From an uncultured Prevotella sp. (lineage in GTDB: Bacteria; Bacteroidota; Bacteroidia; Bacteroidales; Bacteroidaceae): a stretch of 53,718 nucleotides of DNA. The position numbers and the translations under genes are program-made. Shown here piece by piece: positions 33,035-41,545 of the stretch (positions within the stretch are counted from its first letter, which is position 1; each line of letters starts with the position of its first letter). The notes beneath the pieces are model-generated. The model ran no database searches. It saw nothing but the letters and a program-made list of their open reading frames with translations, and had not been told where the DNA came from. The stretch lies in contig CAMVJQ010000011.1 of NCBI GenBank assembly GCA_947167845.1, positions 1-53,718 of the forward strand, given 5' to 3'.

Positions 33035-34084
33035 ATGACAGAAAAGAAGCGCATAACATTCATCATCAATCCCATATCGGGCACGCGCTCGAAGGACGAC
33101 CTGCCGCGACTAATCGACGAGACGCTCGACAAGGAGCAGTTCGACCATGCCGTCAGGATAACGGAATATGCAGGCCACGCCTCGGAGATAGCCAACGAGT
33201 GCGTGGAGGCTGGACAGGAGATCGTGGTGGCTGTGGGTGGCGACGGCACGGTGAACGAGGTGGCTCATGCGCTGACACACACCGACGCGGCCCTGGGCAT
33301 CATCCCCTGCGGCTCGGGCAACGGGCTGGCGCGCCATCTCTGTCTGCCAATGGATGCCCGCAAGGCTGTCGAGATCATCAATGCCAGCAAGATAGAGCAG
33401 TTCGACTATGGCGTGATCAACGGCCTACCCTTCTTCTGCACCTGCGGCATGGGCTTCGACGCCTTTATCTCGCTGAAGTTTGCCGAAGCCGGCAAGCGCG
33501 GACCGATCACCTACGTGGAGAACGTGCTGAAGGAGGGACTGAAATACAAACCAGAGACCTACGAGGTGGAGGATGAGACGGGCACACGCCGCTTCAAGGC
33601 TTTTCTCATCGCTTGTGCCAATGCCTCGCAGTATGGCAACAATGCCTATATCGCGCCAGGAGCCACGATGAAGGACGGCGAGATGGACGTGATTGTCATG
33701 GAACCGTTCGACGTGCTGGATGCACCACAGATAGCGGCTGACCTATTCATGAAGACGCTGGGCAACAACTCGAAGATTAAGACTTTCCGCACCAAACAAC
33801 TGCACATCCGCCGGAAGGAGCCTGGAGCCATCCACTACGACGGCGACCCCATCATGACAGGCACAGACATCGACGTACACATCGAACATCAAGGCATCCG
33901 CATACTGACCAATCCCGCCATCACGGAGGACGTCAGCCAGCCGAACTTCTTGCTGAATGCCTTCAGCGACCTCTTTAATAACATAAATAATGTACGCGAG
34001 GACTTGCAGGGCGACATCGAGAAGGGCAGCCGAAGGATTCAGGCCATCAACAAGGTGCTGCTGCGGAAACTGACGAGACTGTGA
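33035..34084 (+). CDS. Diacylglycerol/sphingosine-kinase-type lipid kinase (DAGK_cat)
   Basis: The 349-residue soluble protein has the lipid-kinase fold: ITFIINPISGTRSKDDLP at the N-terminus, VVAVGGDGTVNEV (ATP site, about 68-80), LGIIPCGSGNGLARHL (about 89-104) and a C-terminal beta region ending in IHYDGDPIMTGTDI, the conserved G-E/D-P segment. The family includes DgkB, YegS and sphingosine/ceramide kinases. Divergent placement beside serine palmitoyltransferase makes a sphingoid-base or ceramide kinase plausible, but an ordinary diacylglycerol kinase cannot be excluded from sequence. The final 40 residues are polar and helical. A small Cys-rich gene begins 5 bases after its stop. Confidence 0.85.
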   Translation: MTEKKRITFIINPISGTRSKDDLPRLIDETLDKEQFDHAVRITEYAGHASEIANECVEAGQEIVVAVGGDGTVNEVAHALTHTDAALGIIPCGSGNGLARHLCLPMDARKAVEIINASKIEQFDYGVINGLPFFCTCGMGFDAFISLKFAEAGKRGPITYVENVLKEGLKYKPETYEVEDETGTRRFKAFLIACANASQYGNNAYIAPGATMKDGEMDVIVMEPFDVLDAPQIAADLFMKTLGNNSKIKTFRTKQLHIRRKEPGAIHYDGDPIMTGTDIDVHIEHQGIRILTNPAITEDVSQPNFLLNAFSDLFNNINNVREDLQGDIEKGSRRIQAINKVLLRKLTRL

Positions 34085-34089
34085 CATAG

Positions 34090-34260
34090 ATGCAGGAGAT
34101 TGTTGCAGGAGTGATTTTGGCGGGTGCTGTCTGCTACGCTGGATATAGGGTCTACAAGACGCTGACCGACGTGAATGAGGCATGCAGAGGGTGCACTCTG
34201 GCAGAAAAATGCAAAAAGAAAAGAAAAATTCGGCAAAATATTTGGCAGTGTCGAAAATAA
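34090..34260 (+). CDS. Small Cys-rich single-span membrane protein
   Basis: This 56-codon gene is too short for most gene callers. It reads MQEIVAGVILAGAVCYAGYR, a membrane helix, then VYKTLTDVNEACRGCTLAEK followed by CKKKRK and a terminal C. The helix plus CxxC-x5-C and a basic tail resembles FeoB-associated Cys-rich membrane proteins, usually tied to iron uptake, although no feoAB is present. It starts 5 bases after the lipid kinase stop, so it is probably co-transcribed. The -33 box of the tRNA-Cys promoter lies in its last codons. The good spacing and the meaningful amino acid order support a real gene. Confidence 0.65.
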   Translation: MQEIVAGVILAGAVCYAGYRVYKTLTDVNEACRGCTLAEKCKKKRKIRQNIWQCRK

Positions 34261-34273
34261 TGACTACCTTTGC
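34241..34273 (+). promoter_or_regulatory. Promoter of tRNA-Cys
   Basis: TTTG (34241-34244), a 20-nt spacer, then TACCTTTGC (34265-34273), 17 nt before the mature tRNA 5' end. Confidence 0.7.
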
Positions 34274-34289
34274 ATCCGCATTTGAGACT

Positions 34290-34361
34290 GGTGCCTTGGA
34301 TGAGTGGCTTAGTCAACGGTCTGCAAAACCGTCTACGGCGGTTCGAATCCGCCAGGCACCT
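34290..34361 (+). tRNA. tRNA-Cys (GCA)
   Basis: The acceptor arms GGTGCCT and AGGCACC pair over 7 bp. The anticodon stem ACGGT/ACCGT holds the loop CTGCAAA, so the anticodon is GCA. The T arm is GGCGG-TTCGAAT-CCGCC. The discriminator is T, as required for cysteine, and the 3' CCA is not encoded. Its own promoter lies upstream and a terminator hairpin 8 bases downstream. Confidence 0.95.
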
Positions 34362-34369
34362 CAAAGAGA

Positions 34370-34404
34370 AAGGGCTGATGGAAGTGTTCCGTCAGCCCCT
34401 TTTC
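34370..34404 (+). terminator. Terminator after tRNA-Cys
   Basis: GGGCTGATGGA pairs with TCCGTCAGCCC (one G-T pair) around a 5-nt loop and is followed by CTTTTC. It also lies against the stop codon of the convergent DUF1232 gene and may serve both directions. Confidence 0.75.
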
Positions 34405-34794
34405 TTATTCGTTGTCAAAGAGATGGTCAATCTCTGCTATCTCATCTTCATCAAACCACTTGGCCAGTTTCTCCTTGGCCTGCTGCATGATCTCAGGGTC
34501 GATGCCCGTCCACACACGCTTCAGTACATAGAGCAGCACGGTCAGGTCGTCAGTGAGACCTGCAATGGGGATGGCATCTGGGATGACATCGAGGGGACTA
34601 ATCATATAGCCGAGGGCTCCGATGATAATAGCCTTGTCGGCCTTGCTGACCTTGTCACTCTGCAGAGTATAGTAGAGGATGAGGGCTGCATAGACCAACT
34701 TAGAACCGGCACGCTTGGCAATGCGTGCAATTTTCTCCACAAATTCCGTCTGCGAGAACTTGTTGGCATAACTCATAAAATCGGGTAATTCCAT
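34405..34794 (-). CDS. YkvA-like DUF1232 membrane protein
   Basis: The 129-residue protein contains the DUF1232 signature ALGYMISPLDVIPDAIPIAGLTDDLTVL (about residues 68-95), with SPxDxIPD at its heart, preceded by LVYAALILYYTLQSDKVSKADKAIIIGA. The function of YkvA-like proteins is unknown; they are small and membrane-associated. It is the last gene of a four-gene minus-strand run (Gfo/Idh/MocA, DUF4421, DUF1460, DUF1232), 13 bases after DUF1460, and ends against the tRNA-Cys terminator. Confidence 0.85.
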   Translation of the reverse strand: MELPDFMSYANKFSQTEFVEKIARIAKRAGSKLVYAALILYYTLQSDKVSKADKAIIIGALGYMISPLDVIPDAIPIAGLTDDLTVLLYVLKRVWTGIDPEIMQQAKEKLAKWFDEDEIAEIDHLFDNE

Positions 34795-34807
34795 ATTTAT
34801 CTTTTTT

Positions 34808-35686
34808 TTATTTGTTGATTCTGATGATTCTGATGCCAGTGTGCGTGGGGTGCTTCTGAAGATACCGGGCGAGCGTCATCGGCTCCACCACCACCTGTTT
34901 GTGCAGTTGCGATGCATTGAGCAGATGGAGTCCGTCGCGCTGCCAGACGGCCAGTCCCAGATGGGCGATGTCTAGTCCGGGCTTCGAGCAGGTGATGGCG
35001 ATGATGTCGCCGTCGTGAACGGCCTCCCGCATCGCAGCGGTATTCCCGACATCCTGCTTGGGGATGAACCTGAACTCGGCTCCCGACACCCGCTGCTCCA
35101 TCCGGCGAATCTGAGCGACGAACTCAGGATGCTGCCTCAGGGCCTTGTAAGACTCTGGGTGGCGGCTCATATAGTCGACCTTCACCTTCTGAATATCAGT
35201 AAAGGGCGGATTGGGCTGTTGTATCTCCGTGACGATACCCGCCCGGGTGTTGGCCGTGATCCACTCCGTGAAGTAGTGGATGCGGCTGGGGTATCCCGCG
35301 ATGCGCCCGCCACGATAGCGCATGGCCACCAGAGCGTTGAGATAGTCGCGATAGGTGTAGAGGTTACGATAGGCGCAGAGCGTGAGTGCCGTCACGTTCT
35401 CCACCAAGGTCGTACAGTCGAGTTGACGGGTATTCACCACCAGCGTCTCTTCATTCGTCACCTCCAGGGTGTGGGCCACATAGGGCCTTCCGATGAACTT
35501 ACGCGCGAAGAAGAGTGGGAAGCAGACCGTGCGATCCTGACGGCGGGCCTCATCCAGCCATTGGCTGACGGTGACGCTGTCAGCCGTCTGGGCAAAAGGC
35601 ACAATGGCACTGTCGTCCGTCTGGGCCCTAAGCCCCCCGGACAGTAGTGACATTAACAGGCATATGAACAAAAGACTTTTTTTCAT
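34808..35686 (-). CDS. DUF1460 amidase-like secreted protein
   Basis: The 292-residue protein has a Sec signal (MKKSLLFICLLMSLLSGGLRAQ) and the DUF1460 domain. NTRQLDCTTLVENVTALTL holds the likely catalytic Cys of a papain-like NlpC/P60-type fold, and KPGLDIAHLGLAVWQRDGLHLLNAS the His. Structures of this family resemble N-acetylmuramoyl-L-alanine amidases, so action on peptidoglycan fragments in the periplasm is likely, though unproved here. The spacer to the upstream DUF4421 gene is 11 bp and consists of a GTAAAAAG tract. Confidence 0.83.
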   Translation of the reverse strand: MKKSLLFICLLMSLLSGGLRAQTDDSAIVPFAQTADSVTVSQWLDEARRQDRTVCFPLFFARKFIGRPYVAHTLEVTNEETLVVNTRQLDCTTLVENVTALTLCAYRNLYTYRDYLNALVAMRYRGGRIAGYPSRIHYFTEWITANTRAGIVTEIQQPNPPFTDIQKVKVDYMSRHPESYKALRQHPEFVAQIRRMEQRVSGAEFRFIPKQDVGNTAAMREAVHDGDIIAITCSKPGLDIAHLGLAVWQRDGLHLLNASQLHKQVVVEPMTLARYLQKHPTHTGIRIIRINK

Positions 35687-35716
35687 TACTTACTTTTTTA
35701 CCTTTTTACCTTATTC
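35686..35716. repeat. GGTAAAAAG polypurine tract, copy 1
   Basis: On the minus strand the spacer reads AAGGTAAAAAGGTAAAAAAG before the DUF1460 ATG. The first part is coding: it provides the K-V-K-R end and stop of the DUF4421 gene. Confidence 0.6.
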
Positions 35717-36828
35717 TTATATCTTTCTTTTAGTCCGAAATTATAGCCGATATATGCATTAAACGAGCCGAACATATTGTTGGCATTAAAGCGCGAAGTG
35801 TGATAGTTGTTCGTATGGAGTATGGCACTGGCTCCCGCATACCATCTCGTATTATTATAGACAATGCCGAAGCGTCCGATACCGTCGAGATTGACCTTGG
35901 AGATGTCAAAGCCCTTCTTCTCGTCGAGCGTCTCACCGTTGCTAGTCTTATAGGCCAGTGCCAGCAGACCGCTGGCGCAAAAGAGCCAATTCTTGGCAAA
36001 CACCCAGTTGTAGGCATAGCCTCCTGAGAGACTGATGTCATGATACTTGATTGTGCTGAAGAGCATGCCGCTGTCGAGCAGAACCTCTTGTCCTGCTTCC
36101 GCATGGCTTTTGAGCGTCTTCTGAAGTTCCTCGAAATTCATATCAAGGGTATTCCGGGTATAGCCTGCCCCCGCCATCCACGAACCGCAACTCACTTTCT
36201 GACAGGTGGACTGACTGAAGGCTGCGGGATAGGAGAAGCGCCCATGATTGAAAATGTAATAGGCATTGACACCCGTAATGCCCACGTTGACTCCTGCAAA
36301 CGGGAAGCCCTCAAACTGGCTGCCATCGATGCCATATCCCAACTTGGCATCGCGTATCTTGTAGTCCGTACCCGTACGGCGATAGAACAAGTCGATTCCC
36401 ACCTGGGAACTGTATATGCTGAAATCGAACTCCTTGCGCAGCCCGCTGGAATTGAAGCCCAGGTTCTTGATGTCAAAGGTGTAGCCGAAAAAGAACCAGC
36501 GCCATCCGAAATAGGGACCCACCTTGGTAAGGCCGTCGGGAGCCAGAGTGATGCTCTGCCCGTTGCTGCCTATGGTGAAACTCTCAAAGGTACGCGTCAA
36601 CTGCATCATGACCGTAAACTCATAGTGCTGGGGCTCTATATAATCATCCTCCAGACGGTCGAACCCCCGGATGGTGCGGCGAACCACGCCCAGTTGACGG
36701 GGCTTACGGACCTGCACCGTGTCGCCTTGCAGTGAATCCAAGGCCACGCCCGTGGCATCGTCGGCCAGAATGATGTCGGACATCATGAGCAGCACGATCA
36801 GCATCAGCAGGAACCTCACCTCCATCAT
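35698..36828 (-). CDS. DUF4421 outer-membrane-like protein
   Basis: The 376-residue protein has a signal-like start (RFLLMLIVLLMMSDIILA) and an alternating aromatic beta-strand pattern (VGPYFGWRWFFFGYTFDIKNLGF, RYKNKVKR end). This matches DUF4421, a family restricted to Bacteroidota and expected to form a small outer-membrane barrel. No function is known. The gene starts 4 bases after the Gfo/Idh/MocA stop and ends in a polypurine repeat tract. MMEVRF offers two adjacent start codons, and the choice changes one residue only. Confidence 0.78.
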   Translation of the reverse strand: MMEVRFLLMLIVLLMMSDIILADDATGVALDSLQGDTVQVRKPRQLGVVRRTIRGFDRLEDDYIEPQHYEFTVMMQLTRTFESFTIGSNGQSITLAPDGLTKVGPYFGWRWFFFGYTFDIKNLGFNSSGLRKEFDFSIYSSQVGIDLFYRRTGTDYKIRDAKLGYGIDGSQFEGFPFAGVNVGITGVNAYYIFNHGRFSYPAAFSQSTCQKVSCGSWMAGAGYTRNTLDMNFEELQKTLKSHAEAGQEVLLDSGMLFSTIKYHDISLSGGYAYNWVFAKNWLFCASGLLALAYKTSNGETLDEKKGFDISKVNLDGIGRFGIVYNNTRWYAGASAILHTNNYHTSRFNANNMFGSFNAYIGYNFGLKERYKNKVKR

Positions 36829-36832
36829 CGCA

Positions 36833-37822
36833 TCAAAATTTACCGAGAATACGGTCCATCACCCAGTTGACAGGCGTGGCCGACACACTGGTGCAGGTAC
36901 ACACGGAGATACCCTGCAGATGCTCTATCATCGCCTTGATGAGGGGGTACTGAACGTAAGGGGGATTGGGCACGGCGATGGATTCCTCGCCTTCGCTCGT
37001 CTGCAGGCGGATAGGCTTATAGTCGAACACGGAGAAACTGACCTGTCCCTCGGTGCCGATAATGTCAATACAGTCTTCGCGCGCACTCTCATGGGCCACA
37101 TAGCACCATGAGCCACTGCCTGGCAGTCCGTTCTCGAACGCGAAACAAGCGCTGACGGAGTCCTCGGCCTCATAGTACCCCCCCCGATTGGCACAAATAC
37201 CACGCGCCTCAAGGATAACACCGAACATGTCCTGTAGGAGGTCCAGTTGATGGGGCGCCATATCGTAGAAATAGCCACCGCCGGCTATCTCTGGCTGCAG
37301 CCGCCAAGGCAACTGGTGCTGCGGAAGGAGTTGGGCATCCGTCTTCCGAAGGGGCTCGGTATAGCGTATCTGTACATTTAGGATCCGGCCGATCCGCCCG
37401 CCTTTGACAATCTCGGCAACGCGCTTGAAATAAGGAAGGTATCGGCGATAGTAGGCCACGAAGCAGGGCACCCCCGTCTGTTCCGAGATGCGATTGATGC
37501 GGGCGCAGTCCTCATAGTTGGAAGCCAACGGCTTCTCCACATAGACAGGCTTGCCCGCCTTCATCGCCATGATGGCAAATGTAGCGTGGCTCGACGGGGG
37601 GGTAGCCACATAGACGGCATTCACGTCAGGATCGTCAATCAGTTCCTGCGCATCAGTGTACCACTTCCCGACACCATGCTTCTCGGCATAACCGCGAGCC
37701 CGCCTCTCCGTGCGGCTCATCACGGCAACCACGCTTGAGCCCTCGACCTCGCTGAACGCTGGGCCGCTCTTGGTCTCCACAACCTCACCGCAACCGATGA
37801 AACCCCATCTTAACAACTTCAT
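36833..37822 (-). CDS. Gfo/Idh/MocA-family oxidoreductase
   Basis: The 329-residue protein has an N-terminal Rossmann domain, MKLLRWGFIGCGEVVETKSGP, with the GxGxxG-like GFIGCGEV, then VYVATPPSSHATFAI and KAGKPVYVEKPLASN, in which the EKP lysine is catalytic in this family. The C-terminal alpha/beta domain holds GGGYFYDMAPHQLDLLQ, with the expected His. Members are NAD(P)-dependent dehydrogenases of sugars or cyclitols; the substrate is unknown. The start at 37822 is chosen because a longer frame (to 37912) would read through the -7 box and an AT-rich spacer. It heads the DUF4421-DUF1460-DUF1232 run. Confidence 0.85.
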   Translation of the reverse strand: MKLLRWGFIGCGEVVETKSGPAFSEVEGSSVVAVMSRTERRARGYAEKHGVGKWYTDAQELIDDPDVNAVYVATPPSSHATFAIMAMKAGKPVYVEKPLASNYEDCARINRISEQTGVPCFVAYYRRYLPYFKRVAEIVKGGRIGRILNVQIRYTEPLRKTDAQLLPQHQLPWRLQPEIAGGGYFYDMAPHQLDLLQDMFGVILEARGICANRGGYYEAEDSVSACFAFENGLPGSGSWCYVAHESAREDCIDIIGTEGQVSFSVFDYKPIRLQTSEGEESIAVPNPPYVQYPLIKAMIEHLQGISVCTCTSVSATPVNWVMDRILGKF

Positions 37823-37838
37823 CTTTATGATTTTTGGT

Positions 37839-37847
37839 GCAAAGATA
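37839..37847 (-). promoter_or_regulatory. -7 box for the Gfo/Idh/MocA operon
   Basis: TATCTTTGC on the minus strand, 17 nt before the ATG at 37822. Confidence 0.5.
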
Positions 37848-37901
37848 CACTTTTTAATTAAAAAAAAGAGAATTAAGAACCAAGAATTAAGAGAATTTAC
37901 G

Positions 37902-37910
37902 TATCTTTGC
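37902..37910 (+). promoter_or_regulatory. -7 box for the membrane protein-hisB pair
   Basis: TATCTTTGC, about 60 nt before the ATG at 37972. It is divergent from the Gfo/Idh/MocA promoter across an A-rich spacer. Confidence 0.5.
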
Positions 37911-37917
37911 ACCGCAA

Positions 37918-37966
37918 AAGCAAATAAAGGTAAAAAAGTAAAAAGGTAAAAAGGTAAGAAAGGAAG
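37918..37966. repeat. GGTAAAAAG polypurine tract, copy 2
   Basis: Four successive units of the type A(A)GGTAAAAA lie in the leader just before the ATG at 37972. The tract gives an A-rich, unstructured leader. Confidence 0.6.
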
Positions 37967-37971
37967 AAATT

Positions 37972-38475
37972 ATGGAATATCTCAGACAACTCATCAAGCG
38001 CAGATGGTACTGGTTTCTGCTCTATGCCGTCGGCTATAGTGCACTGACCACGCTGGCCATCTACCGTCTCACCCTCATTCCTTTAGTGCCGCTCGGCATA
38101 GCCATACTGCCCCTGTTGCTGCTCCCCCTGTTCTACTTCGGCACCCTGCTCTATATCGGCCTGCGCAAGAAGGCCCTCTCCACAAGGATGCTCCAGCGGC
38201 TGACGGAATGCACAGGCGTAGCCCTGCTCACTACCGCCATCGCCATTCTGCCTGCCGTCATCCTCTCACTGGCCAACACGCAGGCGCATATCGGCGAATT
38301 CTATGGTGATCCGCTGGGACTCCCTTCCTATATACTACCCCTCACGCTGGGCGTGCTACTTGTCGCAGGACTGATACAGGCCATGACTGCCATCCTCTCA
38401 TATCAGCCGGCACGACAGACGTACAAGGAGACTATGGAAAAGAAAATGAACCAGACAAAGCCCCGACAGGCATGA
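37972..38475 (+). CDS. Small integral membrane protein of unknown function
   Basis: This is a 167-residue protein with four predicted membrane segments (about 15-32, 38-62, 80-100 and 118-142), including [25 protein letters not shown] and [20 protein letters not shown]. The N-terminus is basic ([11 protein letters not shown]) and the tail is polar and Lys-rich. I do not recognise a family. The stop overlaps the hisB ATG by 4 bases, so it is translationally coupled to histidine biosynthesis, which is odd for a membrane protein. The rest of the his operon is not in the window. Confidence 0.75.
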   Translation: MEYLRQLIKRRWYWFLLYAVGYSALTTLAIYRLTLIPLVPLGIAILPLLLLPLFYFGTLLYIGLRKKALSTRMLQRLTECTGVALLTTAIAILPAVILSLANTQAHIGEFYGDPLGLPSYILPLTLGVLLVAGLIQAMTAILSYQPARQTYKETMEKKMNQTKPRQA

Positions 38476-39548
38476 ACAAACGACGCATCCTATTCATCGA
38501 CCGCGACGGCACTCTCATTGAGGAACCAGCCGACGAACAGATCGATGCCTTTGAGAAACTGAAGTTTTTCAGAGGCGTGTTCCGCAACCTTAACTTCATC
38601 CGCCAGCATACAGACTACGAACTGGTGATGGTGAGCAATCAGGACGGACTGGGCACAGAGGCATTTCCGGAAAATACCTTCTGGCCCGTCCACAACTTCA
38701 TCCTGCAGACCCTTGAGGGGGAAGGCATCACGTTCGACGAGATTCTCATCGACCCCCACTTCCCGGAAGACAATGCGCCTACCCGCAAGCCCAATACGGG
38801 GCTGGTGGAGAAATACATCGGGAATCCCGACTACGACATCGCCGGCAGTTATGTCATTGGCGACAGAGAGACCGACCGCCAGTTCGCACAGAATATAGGC
38901 TGTAAGTCACTGATACTAAGCGACGAAGGAATCACATGGGATAAAATCGCTGAAATCGTCTTTGCAGGTGAGCGCACAGCAGAAGTGCGGCGCACGACCA
39001 AGGAGACTGACATTTATATTAAGGTGGACTTGGACGGCACAGGCCGCTGCGACATCGCCACAGGCCTGGGCTTCTTTGACCACATGCTGGAGCAAATCGG
39101 CAAACACGGCAGCATCGACCTGACCATCCACACGAAAGGCGACCTGCACGTCGACGAGCATCACACCATCGAGGACACGGCCCTCGCTCTGGGCGAATGC
39201 ATCCTGCAGGCTCTTAGCAGCAAACGAGGCATCGAGCGCTACGGCTACTGTCTGCCGATGGACGACTGTCTCTGCAGCGTGGCCCTCGACTTCGGAGGCC
39301 GCCCCTGGCTGGTCTGGGATGCCGAGTTCCATCGCGAGAAGATTGGGGAGATGCCCACGGAGATGTTCCTCCACTTCTTCAAGAGCCTCTCTGATGCCGC
39401 CAAGATGAATCTCAACATCAAGGCTCAGGGTGACAACGAGCATCACAAGATAGAAGGCATCTTCAAGGCACTGGCCAGAAGTCTGAAGATGGCCGTGCGC
39501 CGTGACATCTATCACTACGAACTGCCCTCAACGAAGGGGATGCTCTAA
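38472..39548 (+). CDS. hisB: Bifunctional histidinol-phosphatase / imidazoleglycerol-phosphate dehydratase
   Basis: This 358-residue fusion carries out steps 6 and 8 of histidine synthesis. The N-terminal HAD phosphatase begins [15 protein letters not shown], with the DxDGT nucleophile box, and has [14 protein letters not shown] and [12 protein letters not shown]. The C-terminal IGPD domain starts near residue 175 with [22 protein letters not shown] and has the manganese-binding DEHHTIED and the second EHHKIEG. The fused form is known in Enterobacteria and Bacteroidota. It ends 4 bases inside the convergent lytic transglycosylase gene. Confidence 0.95.
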   Translation: MNKRRILFIDRDGTLIEEPADEQIDAFEKLKFFRGVFRNLNFIRQHTDYELVMVSNQDGLGTEAFPENTFWPVHNFILQTLEGEGITFDEILIDPHFPEDNAPTRKPNTGLVEKYIGNPDYDIAGSYVIGDRETDRQFAQNIGCKSLILSDEGITWDKIAEIVFAGERTAEVRRTTKETDIYIKVDLDGTGRCDIATGLGFFDHMLEQIGKHGSIDLTIHTKGDLHVDEHHTIEDTALALGECILQALSSKRGIERYGYCLPMDDCLCSVALDFGGRPWLVWDAEFHREKIGEMPTEMFLHFFKSLSDAAKMNLNIKAQGDNEHHKIEGIFKALARSLKMAVRRDIYHYELPSTKGML

Positions 39549-40666
39549 ATATCATATTTGTTTTTCCGCTTCTCCGCCTTGCGCGGCTGACTGGGATGGA
39601 AACCGAGATGAGGGGTTTTCACGCCCATATAGCCTTGATGGCGCTGACGGATCTTGGCCACATAGTCCACCGTCTCAGAGCCTCGCATATAGCCGTGCTT
39701 GACTATCGGGTCATTGTAGTATCTCGGATTAGCCAGTTTCAAGACATACTCCGACACCTCACGCCAGACGTGCGGATTCTTACCGTCGCGCTTCGCCAGA
39801 GCCATCGCATCGCGGACATGATGGATGCCACCATTATAACTGGCCAGAACGAAATTTGTGCGCTCTATGCGCCCGGGAATATCGGAGAACTTGCTTTCCA
39901 ACTGGCCCAGATACTTGGCCGCCGCCGCCACATTCTGCTCCGGATCGTACATCTGGTCACGAGGCAGCCCCAGCAAGTCGGCCGTACCAGGCATTATCTG
40001 CATCAGGCCCTTGGCGCCTGCAAAGGACACTGCCTTGGGGTCGAACGTCGACTCCTGATAGCACTGGGCCGCCATCAGGCGCCAATCCCAGCGAATCGGC
40101 TGGGAATACTGCTGGAAGAGATGGTCGTAGTGGGAGATAATTCCGCCCTTCTTGTCGAGCATTGGTGAGAACACACGACGCTTTACACGCCGCCGGGTCA
40201 GCAGTTCGGTCTCCTCCTTCTGCACCTGGGCCACCAGTTCCGGCCTGTACCAGGCAGAGAGTTCTTCAGCCAACATGGGTTTCTCGCCATTCACGTCAAA
40301 CATGCCTGGTGTCGGCCAGGCAACGATGTCAACTACGCCCTCCGACAATTGCGCAGCCAGTTCGGCCGAGTCGCGGCACACCTCCACACGCACACTCACC
40401 CCCAGGCTGTCAGCCAGTCGCTGGACGAGCAGATACTGCGTACCCAACTGCCGCCCGTGATAGTCGTAATAAGTCTGGGGACCACTGACGGTGGCCATGA
40501 TCAGTTCGCCGTAGGCCTGAATCTCATGCAGGTCGAAGCCCTCAGTAGTCTCTACCGAGTCGAGCACCTCGCCCCAGGGCGTGACGATGGGCTCCTGCTT
40601 CTTGGGGGAGCAGGACATCAGCAGCAGAAGCACCACCGGAACCGTATATTGACTTGAAAAACGCAT
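39545..40666 (-). CDS. mltF: MltF-like lytic murein transglycosylase lipoprotein
   Basis: The 373-residue protein has a lipobox (VVLLLLMSC, lipidated C19), a solute-binding-like domain (about 45-180, with [27 protein letters not shown]) and a C-terminal SLT goose-lysozyme-like domain. The catalytic glutamate is E205 in [12 protein letters not shown], followed by [17 protein letters not shown] and VLASYNGG. This two-domain order is that of MltF, which cleaves glycan strands to anhydromuropeptides and may sense ligands through the first domain. It would sit in the outer membrane facing the periplasm. It is transcribed alone and is convergent with hisB. Confidence 0.88.
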   Translation of the reverse strand: MRFSSQYTVPVVLLLLMSCSPKKQEPIVTPWGEVLDSVETTEGFDLHEIQAYGELIMATVSGPQTYYDYHGRQLGTQYLLVQRLADSLGVSVRVEVCRDSAELAAQLSEGVVDIVAWPTPGMFDVNGEKPMLAEELSAWYRPELVAQVQKEETELLTRRRVKRRVFSPMLDKKGGIISHYDHLFQQYSQPIRWDWRLMAAQCYQESTFDPKAVSFAGAKGLMQIMPGTADLLGLPRDQMYDPEQNVAAAAKYLGQLESKFSDIPGRIERTNFVLASYNGGIHHVRDAMALAKRDGKNPHVWREVSEYVLKLANPRYYNDPIVKHGYMRGSETVDYVAKIRQRHQGYMGVKTPHLGFHPSQPRKAEKRKNKYDI

Positions 40667-40696
40667 CAGTCGCAGAGGCCAATGGCCAAAAACGGT

Positions 40697-40705
40697 GCAA
40701 AGGTA
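40697..40705 (-). promoter_or_regulatory. -7 box for the MltF-like gene
   Basis: TACCTTTGC on the minus strand, about 30 nt before the ATG at 40666. Confidence 0.5.
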
Positions 40706-40783
40706 CTAAATAATTCATGATTAACATTGCACAATTCACAATTATTTCGTTATTTTTGCACCACACCCACTCCGACATTAGTT

Positions 40784-41524
40784 TTATACGAATGTGACCT
40801 TGCTGCGGCAGACTTCCACATCGCCATCCTTGCAAATGCGGATGCAGTACTCATTCTCTGCCGTCATCTCACGGTAGAAGGAGAGCCTGTCGCCCAGATG
40901 GGCCTCGGCGACATAGGCTATCTCAAGGCGCTTGATGCGATGCTCACGATACCAGGTCAGATCCCAGAGGTCGAGCACGTGCTCGATGTACTTCACCGAG
41001 TTGATATGACCATTGATGTCGACATCATTATAATAGGTGTCGATGGTGCGCACCAGTTCGACGTCGTCGCCCATCTTCACACGTCCGCCCTTGTCTATCG
41101 GACAGTCCTTGTCTTTGACAATCCAGTTGTTGATGGCACCGTTGTCGATGGCATAGATGTCCGTCGGCTGGCGGCTCTCCGTGTCGATCATCGCCCAGAT
41201 GGAGCGACCGTAGCCATAGACCTTACCATGGCCATCAACCACGCGGAAGTTACGAGACGTAAAATAGCGCATGGCCGACTCCACCCATGTCTCCACGTTG
41301 AACTTAGTGTACATGAGCGGCATCTCGTCCATCTCAATAGCGAGACGGGAGAGCACCCACGAGCGCTTGATGGAGAGCAGGTATTTCATGCCGAAACCAC
41401 GGTCGGTGGAGTGGAAGTCGGCGGCATTGAGCAGGTGGTTGCCGAGGTGACCCATGAAGAGCCGCTGCGAGAAGTCGCAGTGGAAAGGCTCAGCCATAAA
41501 TTCGTATGTTCCTATTTTGTCCAT
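40784..41524 (-). CDS. Acyl-ACP thioesterase
   Basis: This 246-residue protein is made of two hot-dog folds. The first half has RGFGMKYLLSIKRSWVLSRLAIEM. The second holds the catalytic segment DTYYNDVDINGHINSVKYIEHVLD, in which N and H of DxNxHxN are the expected active-site residues. It releases fatty acids from acyl-ACP in the cytoplasm. In the ilv operon it may help balance branched-chain acyl groups made from the same pathway, but this is inference. It follows ilvN by 21 bases and is the last gene of the run; ilvC, often nearby in related genomes, is not here. Confidence 0.87.
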   Translation of the reverse strand: MDKIGTYEFMAEPFHCDFSQRLFMGHLGNHLLNAADFHSTDRGFGMKYLLSIKRSWVLSRLAIEMDEMPLMYTKFNVETWVESAMRYFTSRNFRVVDGHGKVYGYGRSIWAMIDTESRQPTDIYAIDNGAINNWIVKDKDCPIDKGGRVKMGDDVELVRTIDTYYNDVDINGHINSVKYIEHVLDLWDLTWYREHRIKRLEIAYVAEAHLGDRLSFYREMTAENEYCIRICKDGDVEVCRSKVTFV

Positions 41525-41545
41525 TTCCTTTCTTTCTGCTTTTAG

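Noticed and set aside
34090..34404. tRNA-Cys as an integration site of a genomic island
   Set aside because: No integrase, no direct repeat of the tRNA 3' end in the flanks, and ordinary genes on both sides.
40751..40759. TATTTTTGC box on the plus strand pointing into the thioesterase gene in antisense
   Set aside because: The motif is short and AT-rich spacers contain it by chance. No sensible plus-strand product or RNA structure follows. An antisense RNA cannot be excluded without expression data.
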